This document shows positions 25,366 to 34,730 of a stretch of 64,000 nucleotides of DNA, one piece after another; positions within the stretch are counted from its first letter, which is position 1, and the number at the start of each line of letters is the position of its first letter. Position numbers and translations under genes: made by a program. The notes beneath the pieces were generated by a model, which was not told where the DNA came from, did no database searches, and saw only the letters and a program-made list of their open reading frames with translations. The stretch is from Larkinella sp049445795 (GTDB taxonomy: Bacteria; Bacteroidota; Bacteroidia; Cytophagales; Spirosomataceae). The stretch lies in assembly GCF_049445795.1 (NCBI RefSeq), contig NZ_JBMSDT010000010.1, positions 247,060 through 311,059 of the forward strand. Direction: 5' to 3'.

Positions 25366-28011
25366 TTAATCCAGTTCCGGCACGACCTTGTCCAGGTTGT
25401 AGAAGATGATGTCGTCTTTGCCTTCCTCCGTTTCGTTCAGCATCATGCCGACGATCGCGTTTTTCTGAATCCGGCCCGCCAGAATCTCTTTCGACAGGGC
25501 GTTCAGGATGCGCCGTTGCATGACCCGTTTCAGCGGACGGGCACCAAACTGAGGGTCGAAGCCTTCCTTCGCCAGCTTGTCGAGCACTTCCTGATCGGCT
25601 TCAATCGTGATGCCCTGGTCGGACAAGCGGTCCTGAATGTGTTTGAATTGCAGGTTGACGATCTTGCGAATCTCGCGCTGGGTCAGCGGCTGGAACATTA
25701 CTAGCTCGTCGATCCGGTTCAGAAATTCGGGGCGCAGCGTTTGTTTCAGCAACTCGAACACCTCGTCTTTCGTATCCTCGATGACCTGCTCGCGGTTCCA
25801 GTCTTCCAGGTTGGCAAACCGCTCCCGGATGATGTGGCTGCCGATGTTCGAGGTCATGATGATGATCGTATTCTTAAAGTTGGCAACCCGGCCCTTGCTG
25901 TCGGTCAGCCGACCGTCGTCGAGCACCTGCAACAGGATATTGAACACATCCGGGTGCGCTTTTTCAATCTCGTCCAGCAAAATGACACTGTACGGTTTTC
26001 GGCGCACGGCTTCGGTCAACTGACCACCTTCGTCGTAACCAACATAACCCGGAGGAGCCCCGATCAGGCGGCTAACAGCGTGACGCTCCTGGAACTCGGA
26101 CATATCGATCCGCACCAGCGAGTTCTCGTCGTTGAACAGGTAATCGGCCAGCGCCTTCGCCAGCTCAGTTTTGCCGACCCCCGTGGTTCCCAGGAAGATG
26201 AACGATCCGATCGGTCGTTTGGGGTCCTGCATCCCGGCGCGGCTCCGGCGCACAGCATCGGCCACCACCTGAATGGCTTCTTCCTGCCCGGCAACGCGTT
26301 TGGCCAGTTCATCTTCCAGATGAAGCAGTTTTTCGCGTTCGGATTCCATCATCCGGCTCACGGGAATCCCGGTCCATTTCGCCACCACTTCGGCAATATC
26401 GTCCGACGTCACTTCTTCCTGTAACAGGTTCTGTTCGTCGCCCTCCTTTTTAACGAGTTCGTCCAGCCGTTTTTGAACTTCGGGCAGACGACCGTAACGA
26501 ATCTCGGCCACTTTGCCATAATCACCGGAGCGTTCGGCCTGCTCGGCTTCCGACTTGAGCTGGTCAAGTTGCTCTTTCAACGTCCGAACCTCATTTACCG
26601 ACTGTTTCTCGACCTCCCAGCGGGCTTTCAGGCTGTTGCGCTGCTCGTTCAGGTCGGCAATCTGCTTGTTCAGGACGCTCTCCTTCTCCCGGTCCGACTC
26701 CCGGCGGATGGCTTCGCGTTCGATCTCCAACTGCATGATCCGGCGATTCAGTTCATCAAGTTCTTCTGGAACCGAGTCAATTTCCAGCCGCATTTTGGAA
26801 GCCGCTTCGTCCATCAGGTCGATGGCTTTGTCGGGCAAAAACCGGTCGGAAATGTAGCGGTTCGACAGTTCGACAGCGGCAATTACCGCATCGTCCTTGA
26901 TCCGGACGCCGTGGTGCAGTTCGTATTTTTCCTTAATACCTCGCAAGATTGAGATGGCGTCCTGAACATCCGGTTCATCGACCATCACGGCCTGAAACCG
27001 CCGTTCGAGGGCTTTGTCCTTCTCAATATACTTCTGGTACTCTTTCAGCGTGGTGGCCCCGATGGCGTGCAGTTCCCCGCGAGCCAAGGCCGGTTTCAGC
27101 AGGTTGGCCGCATCCATCGCGCCCTCTCCGCCCCCGGCACCTGCCCCGATCAGGGTGTGAATTTCGTCAATAAACAGAATGATTTCGCCTTCCGAATCGG
27201 TCACTTCCTTGATTACCGCTTTCAGCCGTTCTTCAAACTCGCCTTTATATTTAGCCCCGGCGATCAGCAAACCCATGTCGAGCGACACAATGATCTTCGA
27301 CTTCAGGTTTTCCGGTACATCGCCCTGCACAATCCGCTGCGCCAGCCCCTCTACAATGGCGGTTTTCCCAACACCGGGTTCGCCCAGCAGCATGGGGTTG
27401 TTCTTGGTCCGGCGGCTCAGGATTTGCAACACCCGCCGAATTTCTTCATCCCGACCGATCACGGGGTCGATTTTCCCTTTTTCGGCCAGTTCGTTCAGGT
27501 TTTTGCTGTACCGTTCGAGCGAACGGTATTTAGCTTCCGCGTTTTGATCTTTCACTGGATTATTTTTTCCGCGTAATTCTTTGATCGCTTCTTTCAGAAC
27601 TTTCTCGGTGAAACCGACATCTTTCAGCAAAGTGGCGACGGCGTCTTTCCCGCTCGCCAAGCCTAGCAGCATCAGCTCAATGCTGACGTATTCGTCGCCA
27701 AACTCTTTCAAGAAACCCGTAGCCCGCTGCAGGGCGGCATTCAGGTCATTTCCCAAATAAATATTCGGTGTACCCTGTGCTCCGACCGACACTTTCGGGT
27801 ATCCGTTCACGATGGCATCCAGCGCCAGTGTAAGCCGACTGGCGTTGACACCGGTTTTTTTCGACAAAAAACCCATCGTATTCGGGTCTTCGTCCAATAT
27901 CGCTTTCAGCACATGCCCGGTTTCAACGGTCTGCTGCTGATTTCCCTGCGCAATCTGGGCTGCCTGCTGGATAACCTCCTGCGCTTTGATGGTGTACGTA
28001 TTCAAGTTCAT
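25366..28011 (-). CDS. clpB: ATP-dependent chaperone ClpB
   Basis: Hexameric AAA+ disaggregase that works with DnaK to rescue aggregated proteins after heat stress. The 881-aa protein has the N-domain (1-145), NBD1 with GEPGVGKT (210-217), the long coiled-coil middle domain (about 412-530), NBD2 with GTTGVGKT (608-615) and the C-terminal oligomerisation domain. The ClpP-docking loop of ClpA/X is absent, as expected for ClpB. It ends in a gap with a strong terminator, beyond which lies an inserted toxin-antitoxin pair and a partial second copy of its own 3' end. No CIRCE or heat-shock promoter was recognised. Confidence 0.97.
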   Translation of the reverse strand: MNLNTYTIKAQEVIQQAAQIAQGNQQQTVETGHVLKAILDEDPNTMGFLSKKTGVNASRLTLALDAIVNGYPKVSVGAQGTPNIYLGNDLNAALQRATGFLKEFGDEYVSIELMLLGLASGKDAVATLLKDVGFTEKVLKEAIKELRGKNNPVKDQNAEAKYRSLERYSKNLNELAEKGKIDPVIGRDEEIRRVLQILSRRTKNNPMLLGEPGVGKTAIVEGLAQRIVQGDVPENLKSKIIVSLDMGLLIAGAKYKGEFEERLKAVIKEVTDSEGEIILFIDEIHTLIGAGAGGGEGAMDAANLLKPALARGELHAIGATTLKEYQKYIEKDKALERRFQAVMVDEPDVQDAISILRGIKEKYELHHGVRIKDDAVIAAVELSNRYISDRFLPDKAIDLMDEAASKMRLEIDSVPEELDELNRRIMQLEIEREAIRRESDREKESVLNKQIADLNEQRNSLKARWEVEKQSVNEVRTLKEQLDQLKSEAEQAERSGDYGKVAEIRYGRLPEVQKRLDELVKKEGDEQNLLQEEVTSDDIAEVVAKWTGIPVSRMMESEREKLLHLEDELAKRVAGQEEAIQVVADAVRRSRAGMQDPKRPIGSFIFLGTTGVGKTELAKALADYLFNDENSLVRIDMSEFQERHAVSRLIGAPPGYVGYDEGGQLTEAVRRKPYSVILLDEIEKAHPDVFNILLQVLDDGRLTDSKGRVANFKNTIIIMTSNIGSHIIRERFANLEDWNREQVIEDTKDEVFELLKQTLRPEFLNRIDELVMFQPLTQREIRKIVNLQFKHIQDRLSDQGITIEADQEVLDKLAKEGFDPQFGARPLKRVMQRRILNALSKEILAGRIQKNAIVGMMLNETEEGKDDIIFYNLDKVVPELD

Positions 28012-28257
28012 GGTTGTGGGCAGTTGGATACGGTTTTAACCTTTTCGGACCCGTATCGGTTTTCAATGTCATACCTGAAATAACAAACCAAAGGCCAAGT
28101 CTTTTTTCCGGACATATTGTCGTTTATTCGTCGAAAAGAAGAACTTAAAACGTCATTTTGGCACAGAAATAGTAAGTTCACGGCCACATTGGTGGTAGTT
28201 GGCTGAATTAACACAAGGTAAGGTTTGATCAGAATTCTCTAAAGCTGGTAACAAACT
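28012..28257. other. divergent intergenic region clpB / TPR kinase
   Basis: It holds the clpB promoter on the minus strand, but I find no convincing -33/-7 pair for it. No repeats or ORFs were seen. Confidence 0.4.
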
Positions 28258-28288
28258 TTTATAGTCTCTAGACTTTCCTGTAACTTTA
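28258..28288 (+). promoter_or_regulatory. candidate promoter for the TPR histidine kinase
   Basis: TTTA (28258-28261), 19 nt, TAACTTTA (28281-28288). One mismatch to each half of TTTG-N19-TAnnTTTG. The ATG follows 35 nt later. Confidence 0.35.
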
Positions 28289-28323
28289 GTTGCCCTGCTG
28301 CGTAGATATTGTGAATGCACGTT

Positions 28324-30093
28324 ATGAAGCTTATTTTTTACCTTTTCTGTTGTTGGTGGTTGTGGTTGCTGTTTCATCCAATCGACTCAGTGGCGTCTCA
28401 ATTAAATCCTGATAACTCCTTGCTTAATCAGCAAACCGAAAAAATAGCCTATGCCGATTCCGTTCATCGGGTAGCAAAGCAGAAAGATGATTATCGGCTC
28501 CTGGCCGAATCGTATTATTTGTACGGAAAAATTTACAACGCTGCCGGTGATTTTTTAACAGCTCAACGGTGGTTGCTGAATTCATTGCGAGTGCTCGAAC
28601 CCCACGGCGACTCGTTTGAGTTAGGACGGCTCTACCACCGGTTGTATATTACCGAAACCCAGCAAAGTCATACCAAAGAGGCCCGCCGATTTGCCCTGCT
28701 TTCGCTGGGCGTTTTTCAGCGGATCAGTTCCCAGAATGGGCTGATCCGGGCTTACCTGGCCCTGGCCGATTTGCACACGACCGATCCGGTTTTAGCCAAA
28801 ACCCGTACGTCGAAAACCGACAGTACCCTATATTACTTGAACAAAGCTCAACACATCGCTCATCAGCTTTACGATCCGTTGGCGATTGCCACTGTCAATA
28901 CAGCATTAGGCACTTATCTGTGGCAAACCCAAAAAAGTCCGCAGGCTAAACCCTATCTGGACACCGCGCTGGCGATTCAAACCCGTCTGGAAAATCGCCC
29001 CGATCAGATCAATCTCCTGCTCAACCTGGCCTCGATCCACGTTATCCAAAAGAAACCGGACCTGGCAAAAGAAATGGTAAAACAGGCCGACGATTTGTAC
29101 AAACGTTTTCAGGTGACGGAATACATTCAGCATCGGTATCTTCAGCAGAATTACATTGCGTACTACACGACTATTGGTGACTGGAAAAAAGCCTTCGAAC
29201 ACGCACAAAAAGCCCATGACCTTGAATTATCAGCCATTTTGGCCGACCGCCAGGGAGCCATCGCCCGGTTGGAAGTGGAATACCAAACGCAGAAGAAGGA
29301 ACACCAGTTGAAAGCGCAGAAACAGGAGATCTCCCTTCGGAAAGCTGCTTTGCAAACCCAGGAATACCTGACGATTACACTGGCTACGCTGGCGCTGGTG
29401 GCTGTTGGGGCTAGTTTTTTGTTTTTCAAGCTTTCCCGTAAAAATCAGCGCATAAGCCTGAAGAATGAAGAATTGATCAAGGAGCAAAATCACCGGGTCA
29501 AAAATAATTTGCAGGTCGTATCGAGTCTTCTGCAAATGCAATCCCGGCGGTTGTCGGACCCGGCGGCCAAAAAAGCCGTGGCCGAAAGTCAGCTTCGCAT
29601 CCAGTCCATGGCCATCCTCCACCAGCGACTGTATGATGGCGACCGGCTGGCCGAAGTAAACGTCAATACCTTTATCCGGGAACTGGTTGAGGGGGTTCTT
29701 CAGGCCTATGGCTATCTTCATCTCCATCCGGACTTTGAGCTAAACGCCGGTTACCTGAACGCCGACAAAGCGGTTCCGCTGGGGTTGTTGTTGAATGAGT
29801 TAACGACGAATGCCTGCAAGTATGCCTTCCCGTATACGGCCTTTCCCCGGTATTCAATCCAGTGTGTGCGTACGAAGAACAGCATCGAATTAACCGTTAC
29901 TGACAACGGCCCCGGCCTGAGCGGCCCCGAGCCGCTGGTGGCATCGCATGCCGATACGCTCTTGCTGTCTCGGAAGTCTTCGTTCGGAATGTCGTTGATT
30001 CAGGCGCAGGCGGTTCAACTGGATGCCGTTTTTCGCTTCGATTCTGATCCCGCCATCGGTGGGACGGTTTTCGAGATAAAATTTAAAGTATGA
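28324..30093 (+). CDS. TPR-containing membrane sensor histidine kinase (HisKA_2 type)
   Basis: About 589 aa from ATG 28324 (28315 possible). A signal or anchor sequence (about 1-25) is followed by a helical periplasmic region of TPR-like repeats, a coiled coil, one membrane span (TLATLALVAVGASFLFF) and a kinase core. The phosphoacceptor box NHRVKNNLQVVSSLLQMQ is the HisKA_2/HWE-like form seen in light- and stress-responsive kinases. The ATPase part has LNELTTNACKYAF and DNGPGLSG. No response regulator is adjacent, although two LytTR-only regulators lie 6-7 kb away. The input is unknown. Confidence 0.9.
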   Translation: MKLIFYLFCCWWLWLLFHPIDSVASQLNPDNSLLNQQTEKIAYADSVHRVAKQKDDYRLLAESYYLYGKIYNAAGDFLTAQRWLLNSLRVLEPHGDSFELGRLYHRLYITETQQSHTKEARRFALLSLGVFQRISSQNGLIRAYLALADLHTTDPVLAKTRTSKTDSTLYYLNKAQHIAHQLYDPLAIATVNTALGTYLWQTQKSPQAKPYLDTALAIQTRLENRPDQINLLLNLASIHVIQKKPDLAKEMVKQADDLYKRFQVTEYIQHRYLQQNYIAYYTTIGDWKKAFEHAQKAHDLELSAILADRQGAIARLEVEYQTQKKEHQLKAQKQEISLRKAALQTQEYLTITLATLALVAVGASFLFFKLSRKNQRISLKNEELIKEQNHRVKNNLQVVSSLLQMQSRRLSDPAAKKAVAESQLRIQSMAILHQRLYDGDRLAEVNVNTFIRELVEGVLQAYGYLHLHPDFELNAGYLNADKAVPLGLLLNELTTNACKYAFPYTAFPRYSIQCVRTKNSIELTVTDNGPGLSGPEPLVASHADTLLLSRKSSFGMSLIQAQAVQLDAVFRFDSDPAIGGTVFEIKFKV

Positions 30094-30190
30094 TTCAAGC
30101 GAGCATCGGTGTCTCAAAACGAAGAGTAGACTGTTATGAAATAATCCGGACAATTCCGATGTTTACGACGAAAACCGCTGTTTTTTGCAG

Positions 30191-30967
30191 ATGATGGCCC
30201 GAACCAAGCTACTCACTTATATCGTACTCCTTTGTCTTACCGGCTGCGGGGGCAATGACAAACCGGATCCGGTGAGCCAAAACTGCCGGGTGACCGAAGT
30301 GCCTGATTTATACTTTGACTCTGGCTCAGTAACGATTGTGTATGACAACCAAAACCGGGTGTCGGCCATTCGGCAATTCTCCTTTGATGTGTTTGCATTT
30401 ACCTACGATGCTCAGGGTCGGATCACAACGTTTACCGTCGGCACTTCCCAACTCGAAAACCTGGGCAATGAAGTACACACCGTTACCTACGACGCCAATG
30501 GCCGAATCGCTACGATCAGCGCGCAGGAAAATGGGCGGACAACCACGGCTATTCCCACGTATGACGCCCAGAACCGGATTACGAAAATTACCGTCGGTGG
30601 ACAGGCCGTATTGCGGAATTATTACAAACGCATGGAATACGATGCTGCTGGAAATGTAACCAAAGTTTTCGTTGCCGAGGACGATAGCCCCGAAGAACTG
30701 CAAGCTGAGTACAAGTACGACGCCAAGAAATCACCTTTCGTTGGCCAACCGGCTTTTCAACTTATCCCGCTGATCTCCATGCTGGTGGATAAAAGCCATT
30801 ACCTGAGCGTTAACAATCCGGTTCAATACCGGGATTTTGGTTACGGCTATACCGCCACCTATGTCTATCGCAACGATCTTCCAGCAGAGATGTCGCTGTT
30901 GTTACAGGAAACCGGCAACCCGGCGGTTTCTAACCGGAAGAAGGTTTATTCGTATGCTTGTGAGTAA
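30191..30967 (+). CDS. lipoprotein with YD-type repeats
   Basis: Secreted lipoprotein of about 258 aa. The signal ends in the lipobox CLTGCGGN. The body contains repeated YD units: VYDNQNRVSAI, YDAQGRITTF, YDANGRIATI, YDAQNRITKI and YDAAGNVTKV, like short RHS/DUF4595-type beta-strand repeats in Bacteroidetes surface lipoproteins. ATG 30191 or 30194 is the start; the frame upstream begins with a TTG. The function is unrecognised; repeat proteins of this form often bind surface glycans or proteins. Monocistronic. Confidence 0.8.
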   Translation: MMARTKLLTYIVLLCLTGCGGNDKPDPVSQNCRVTEVPDLYFDSGSVTIVYDNQNRVSAIRQFSFDVFAFTYDAQGRITTFTVGTSQLENLGNEVHTVTYDANGRIATISAQENGRTTTAIPTYDAQNRITKITVGGQAVLRNYYKRMEYDAAGNVTKVFVAEDDSPEELQAEYKYDAKKSPFVGQPAFQLIPLISMLVDKSHYLSVNNPVQYRDFGYGYTATYVYRNDLPAEMSLLLQETGNPAVSNRKKVYSYACE

Positions 30968-30969
30968 AA

Positions 30970-31047
30970 GCATGGGGCATGGGGCAAAGGGGGCTCCGCA
31001 GATCGTTGTCAGCTACCCTATGCCCTTTGCCCTCTGCCCCACTCCCC
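30970..31047. repeat. GGGGCATGGGGCAAAGGG low-complexity inverted words
   Basis: Between two convergent genes. GGGGCAAAGGG-like words near 30975-30992 are answered by CCCTTTGCCCTCTGCCCC near 31022-31041, giving an imperfect stem. It may act as a bidirectional terminator. Confidence 0.5.
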
Positions 31048-31965
31048 TCAAAGCGAGGTATAGGAATATGACTCAGCTTCCTCGTTTTGGGGTTCGTCGT
31101 CCCGGTCAAAGACAATCACTTCCTCACCGGGTTGAATCTCGATGACCTTGCGATTGATCGGTTCAAATTTCCCTTTAGGTACCCATTTAGCGACAATACC
31201 GGCCGTGACTAGCGAAAACGTAGCCGCGGGCAGAGCAACCACCTTGTTTTTTCCGTACTGTTTTGTAGCAATTCCGGCAAAACCGGCTACAAAAGGCAAC
31301 AGGTAAAATGGGTCGTTAAGCCGGCGGGCGATGGTATAGGCGGCTCCGGTAGTGGCACCCAAAATCCCCACAAAAACCGGGGTGTCGCGCTGCGAATCGG
31401 GCTTCCAGACCTTCAAATTCAGCAACAAATTGGGCGTTCCGACTACCGTAGCGGTCGTCAGCCAGCCCGCGTACAGACTAAACGGAATCCGGAGGTATTT
31501 TTCCGGCCCTTCTACCCTGGTCTGCCCAATTTCCAGCGCCTGATGCAAGCCAATACTTAACGGCAAAGTCGCTTTGGTGACCAAATCCGCTCCAATCTGG
31601 TCTTCCATCCCCGGTTTGGCAAAGAATTTCCCAAAAACGGCGTTCAGGGCATAACTGGCTGCCAGCCAGGGTAATGCTTGCCGATACCGTGCGTTGTTCT
31701 CCTGCGACGGCAGTGCCTGGTGGATGGCGTATGCTGCGGTTCCGGCGTAAATGGTCGACCAAACCGCTCCGAACGTCCAGGTGTCCGGCAAAAGCGGATT
31801 TTCATCAAATGTGCGTCGGTATTCAGGCAACACCGTGTCTCCGTCAATCTCTTCCTCTTTGTTCTTTCGGGCAGCTATCGCCTTTCGGGGAGCGGTTGAG
31901 GTGTATACAATGCTGCCAAGCACCAGCGCAGCGGTGCCGATGCGCCACCATAGTGAAGTTTTCAT
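31048..31965 (-). CDS. multi-span membrane protein with TspO/MBR-like segment
   Basis: About 305 aa from ATG 31965. It has an N-terminal membrane span, a charged linker (ARKNKEEEIDGD), then roughly six hydrophobic helices and a charged cytoplasmic tail rich in glutamate. The stretch PDTWTFGAVWSTIYAG resembles the P.W.FG.VW...Y helix signature of TspO/MBR tryptophan-rich proteins, which bind porphyrins. The protein is about twice that family's length, so the relation is tentative. It follows the SDR gene by about 65 nt on the same strand, so the two are likely one transcript. No known function. Confidence 0.65.
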   Translation of the reverse strand: MKTSLWWRIGTAALVLGSIVYTSTAPRKAIAARKNKEEEIDGDTVLPEYRRTFDENPLLPDTWTFGAVWSTIYAGTAAYAIHQALPSQENNARYRQALPWLAASYALNAVFGKFFAKPGMEDQIGADLVTKATLPLSIGLHQALEIGQTRVEGPEKYLRIPFSLYAGWLTTATVVGTPNLLLNLKVWKPDSQRDTPVFVGILGATTGAAYTIARRLNDPFYLLPFVAGFAGIATKQYGKNKVVALPAATFSLVTAGIVAKWVPKGKFEPINRKVIEIQPGEEVIVFDRDDEPQNEEAESYSYTSL

Positions 31966-32030
31966 GTTGCTTAGGCGATTGATAAGAATGGGCAGGAACC
32001 GCTCCGCTTGCGGTTCCTGTACTGGTTCAA

Positions 32031-33011
32031 TCAATTCATGGACAGGGAGTCCAGCAACGACTTGCCAGTGGAACGAGCCTTGCGCCGAAACGCCCCGGCA
32101 TCCGGTTTCCAGGTCCGATCGATGGTTCCGAACGCCCAGAGCAGGGTCGTAACCGCCACCACGCTAACCGCAATGGCTGTAATCAACTGTGTCTGATCAG
32201 ATTCGCTTTTCGATTCTACCGGACGTTCCAGCATTTTCCGCATTGAACCCGCCACCATCTCATCCGGCAATAGGTGGGACATGGCTACCTGTGCTTTGTT
32301 CATCAGGCCGGAAATGATTTTTTCCTTTCCTTTCATCAGGGCTTCGTAACCATCCCGGGCTACTTTCTCGGCCTCGGTTTGCTGCGCCATCTGATGCACC
32401 CGTGTGCCTTCCGCTCCGGCTTTAGCGAAGAAATCCGTGTTTGTAGCACCCGGTAGGAGAGCCGTCACACTGACATTGGTATCTTTCAACTCGTTCTGTA
32501 ACGCTTCGGTAAACGACAAAATGAACGCTTTTGTCGCCCCGTATACCGCCATCAACGGATGTGGCATGACGGAGGCAATCGACGCCAGCATCAACACCTT
32601 ACCATCATTCCGCTTCACCATCTCTTTGAGGTAGAGTTTTGTCAAATGCACCAGAGCCGTCGCATTCAATTGAATGATGCTCAGTTCTTTGTGTAGGTCG
32701 GTTTCATTGGCAAAATGCCCGTACTCGCCCATCCCGGCATTATTGACGAGCATATCGATCTGAATACCTCTCCGCTGTGTTTCGTCAAATATTTCTTCGG
32801 GGGCTTTGGGGTCTGTCAGATCTTTGGCAAGGGGCGTGGCCGTGATGCCAAACTGCTGCTCGTATTCCTGCGCAATCTGGTTCAGACTTTCGCTGCTGCG
32901 GGCAACCAGCACCAGGTTGTACCCATCTTTCGCAAATAGATTGGCCAGTTCACGACCAATACCGCTGGTGGCTCCGGTGACCAGCGCGGTTTTTCCGGTT
33001 TTTGCTTCCAT
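32031..33011 (-). CDS. short-chain dehydrogenase with C-terminal membrane segment (paralogue B)
   Basis: About 326 aa from ATG 33011 (the frame runs further upstream without good start features). TGATSGIG, MLASIASVM with the catalytic serine, and VYGATKAF (Tyr-x3-Lys) define an SDR. It shares ELANLFAKDGYNLVLVARS nearly word for word with the gene at 22464. Like it, it has a MVAGSMRKMLERP segment, then a hydrophobic span (ITAIAVSVVAVTTLLWAFG) and a basic tail. It is co-oriented with the downstream membrane protein. The substrate is unknown. Confidence 0.88.
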   Translation of the reverse strand: MEAKTGKTALVTGATSGIGRELANLFAKDGYNLVLVARSSESLNQIAQEYEQQFGITATPLAKDLTDPKAPEEIFDETQRRGIQIDMLVNNAGMGEYGHFANETDLHKELSIIQLNATALVHLTKLYLKEMVKRNDGKVLMLASIASVMPHPLMAVYGATKAFILSFTEALQNELKDTNVSVTALLPGATNTDFFAKAGAEGTRVHQMAQQTEAEKVARDGYEALMKGKEKIISGLMNKAQVAMSHLLPDEMVAGSMRKMLERPVESKSESDQTQLITAIAVSVVAVTTLLWAFGTIDRTWKPDAGAFRRKARSTGKSLLDSLSMN

Positions 33012-33191
33012 ACCGTTTGTGTAGATTAACCCGTTGAATAAACAGACGGGAGCCCAGGCAATAGCATCGGCCACCCGATCCTTCACAGCTAACCAGCAGC
33101 AACGGCAGATGTTGGAAAAAATTTGTTTGTGGGTTAAAAGACAATAGAGGTGAGGGGAAGAACCGTCCACCTCTACTGTCTTTTCTCAATA

Positions 33192-34469
33192 TTACTTAAT
33201 CACAACCTTTACATCGACCTGCTTCAGACGAGGTTTGCCGATGGCCGTCGAGTCGCCGGGTTTGATGCCTGTACCCAGGCCGATGGCATCAACACGGATG
33301 TAGTTAATTCCCGACCGGATGAGTTGGTTTTTAATGGCTAAAACCCGATTAATCGACAACGCTTTATTGCCCATCGGTGGAATGGCATCGTTAGCATAGC
33401 CTACCAGCCGAATCTGGGCTGTGGGATTATTTTTCAGCAAGGCCGCCAGTGCTTCAACCGTAGCGGTTCCGGCGGGTTTTAGCCGGTCGGTTCCCGGTTC
33501 AAAATCCAGGGTCGGCATCCGGAAGCTTTTTCCGGCGGGAAGCTGGGGATTGGTCAGGTAGGCCGCCAGCGCCGTTGTCGATGCACCAGCGGGCGAGGTC
33601 AAGGTCGTCGATGCGGCTGAATCCGGCCGTACGGAATTCACCGCCCGAAGCCGGGCGCTATCGGTTGGCGGGATAGCTGTCGAGTCAACAAATTCGGTCG
33701 AGAAGGCCTCCTGCTCATTTTCGGAAGAATAGCTTTGCGTATTGTTCCAGATGTAATAAGCCGCTCCGGCCAGGGCCAGCAAGACCAGCGCTCCAACGCC
33801 CCACTTCACCAGCGAGCCGTTGCTTTCTTCTTCGGGCTCAGGCAAAAACCGCTGCCGTTCCGGGATCGGGGCACGTTCGGCAAAACCGGTTCGTTTGGCG
33901 GGCGTCACCCCTACCGCCAGCAATTGTTGAATATTCAATCCTTCGGCGATGCGGTCAAGGAGCCGCTCCGGCGTCGTTTCGACCAAATGATCCCGTTGAT
34001 CGGCTAGTAAAACCGCCAGACCGTCGGCATCCAGTTTCTTCTCAATCACCAGCCGATTCAGGGTCCCTAATACCAACGGAGTCACCAAACCCAGCAGGGT
34101 AATAGCCGCAGAGTTTTTGATACCGGCATAGCCGGAAATGGCCAGACCAATGGCGCTTTTCATGGCCGGAAGCAAGTGGCTGATGCTGTTGCTCCCCTGT
34201 TCGGCCAGCCGGTTTGTTTGTTCAGGATCGCGAATCAGTTCGGGAAACGTGACGACGAGTTGACCGTCAAATTTCCCTTTCTGGATTGCATTATAGAGTT
34301 GGTTGACACCGATTTCAGTCGTCGTCCGTTTCATCAGACCAGCTACCACGGTGTGAATCAACCCTTCCAGCGCAATGCGCGTTTTATCCGGGTTTTCATC
34401 CACGTAATACGCTGCGCGGGAAACGACCGCATCGGTTAAGCTTTCTTTCAGTTCGACCAATAAATTCAT
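33192..34469 (-). CDS. DUF937-like / OmpA-domain membrane protein
   Basis: A 425-aa protein in three parts. The N-terminal about 190 residues form a helical DUF937-like region (AIGLAISGYAGIKNSAAITLLGLVTP). One membrane span follows (about 220-240, GVGALVLLALAGAAYYIWN), then a serine/threonine-rich linker. The C-terminal OmpA domain contains LVGYANDAIPPMGNKALSINRVLAIKNQLI, matching the peptidoglycan-binding G.TD..G....N..LS..RA. pattern loosely. It probably ties a cytoplasmic or membrane helical domain to the cell wall. The start is ATG 34469. Monocistronic. Confidence 0.82.
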   Translation of the reverse strand: MNLLVELKESLTDAVVSRAAYYVDENPDKTRIALEGLIHTVVAGLMKRTTTEIGVNQLYNAIQKGKFDGQLVVTFPELIRDPEQTNRLAEQGSNSISHLLPAMKSAIGLAISGYAGIKNSAAITLLGLVTPLVLGTLNRLVIEKKLDADGLAVLLADQRDHLVETTPERLLDRIAEGLNIQQLLAVGVTPAKRTGFAERAPIPERQRFLPEPEEESNGSLVKWGVGALVLLALAGAAYYIWNNTQSYSSENEQEAFSTEFVDSTAIPPTDSARLRAVNSVRPDSAASTTLTSPAGASTTALAAYLTNPQLPAGKSFRMPTLDFEPGTDRLKPAGTATVEALAALLKNNPTAQIRLVGYANDAIPPMGNKALSINRVLAIKNQLIRSGINYIRVDAIGLGTGIKPGDSTAIGKPRLKQVDVKVVIK

Positions 34470-34730
34470 AAATACTCGATTGCCAGGTAACTCTTACATC
34501 AACACAAAGCCCACATCCGAAAACACACGGCTGACGAATACAATAGGAGTGATAAAGTTAGACAAAAAAAGGAAGTAAGAAGCAGGATCTTACGTTCCTG
34601 CCTTAAGTTTTAGACAAAAAAAAGAAGCAAAAGGATAGAAGTTAGAAAAAAGAGTTAATAAATAGGAGAAAATATATGTAAACTCCTCAACTACTTCTTC
34701 CTTCGCACCCCAATCTCTCCCCCTGATCGA

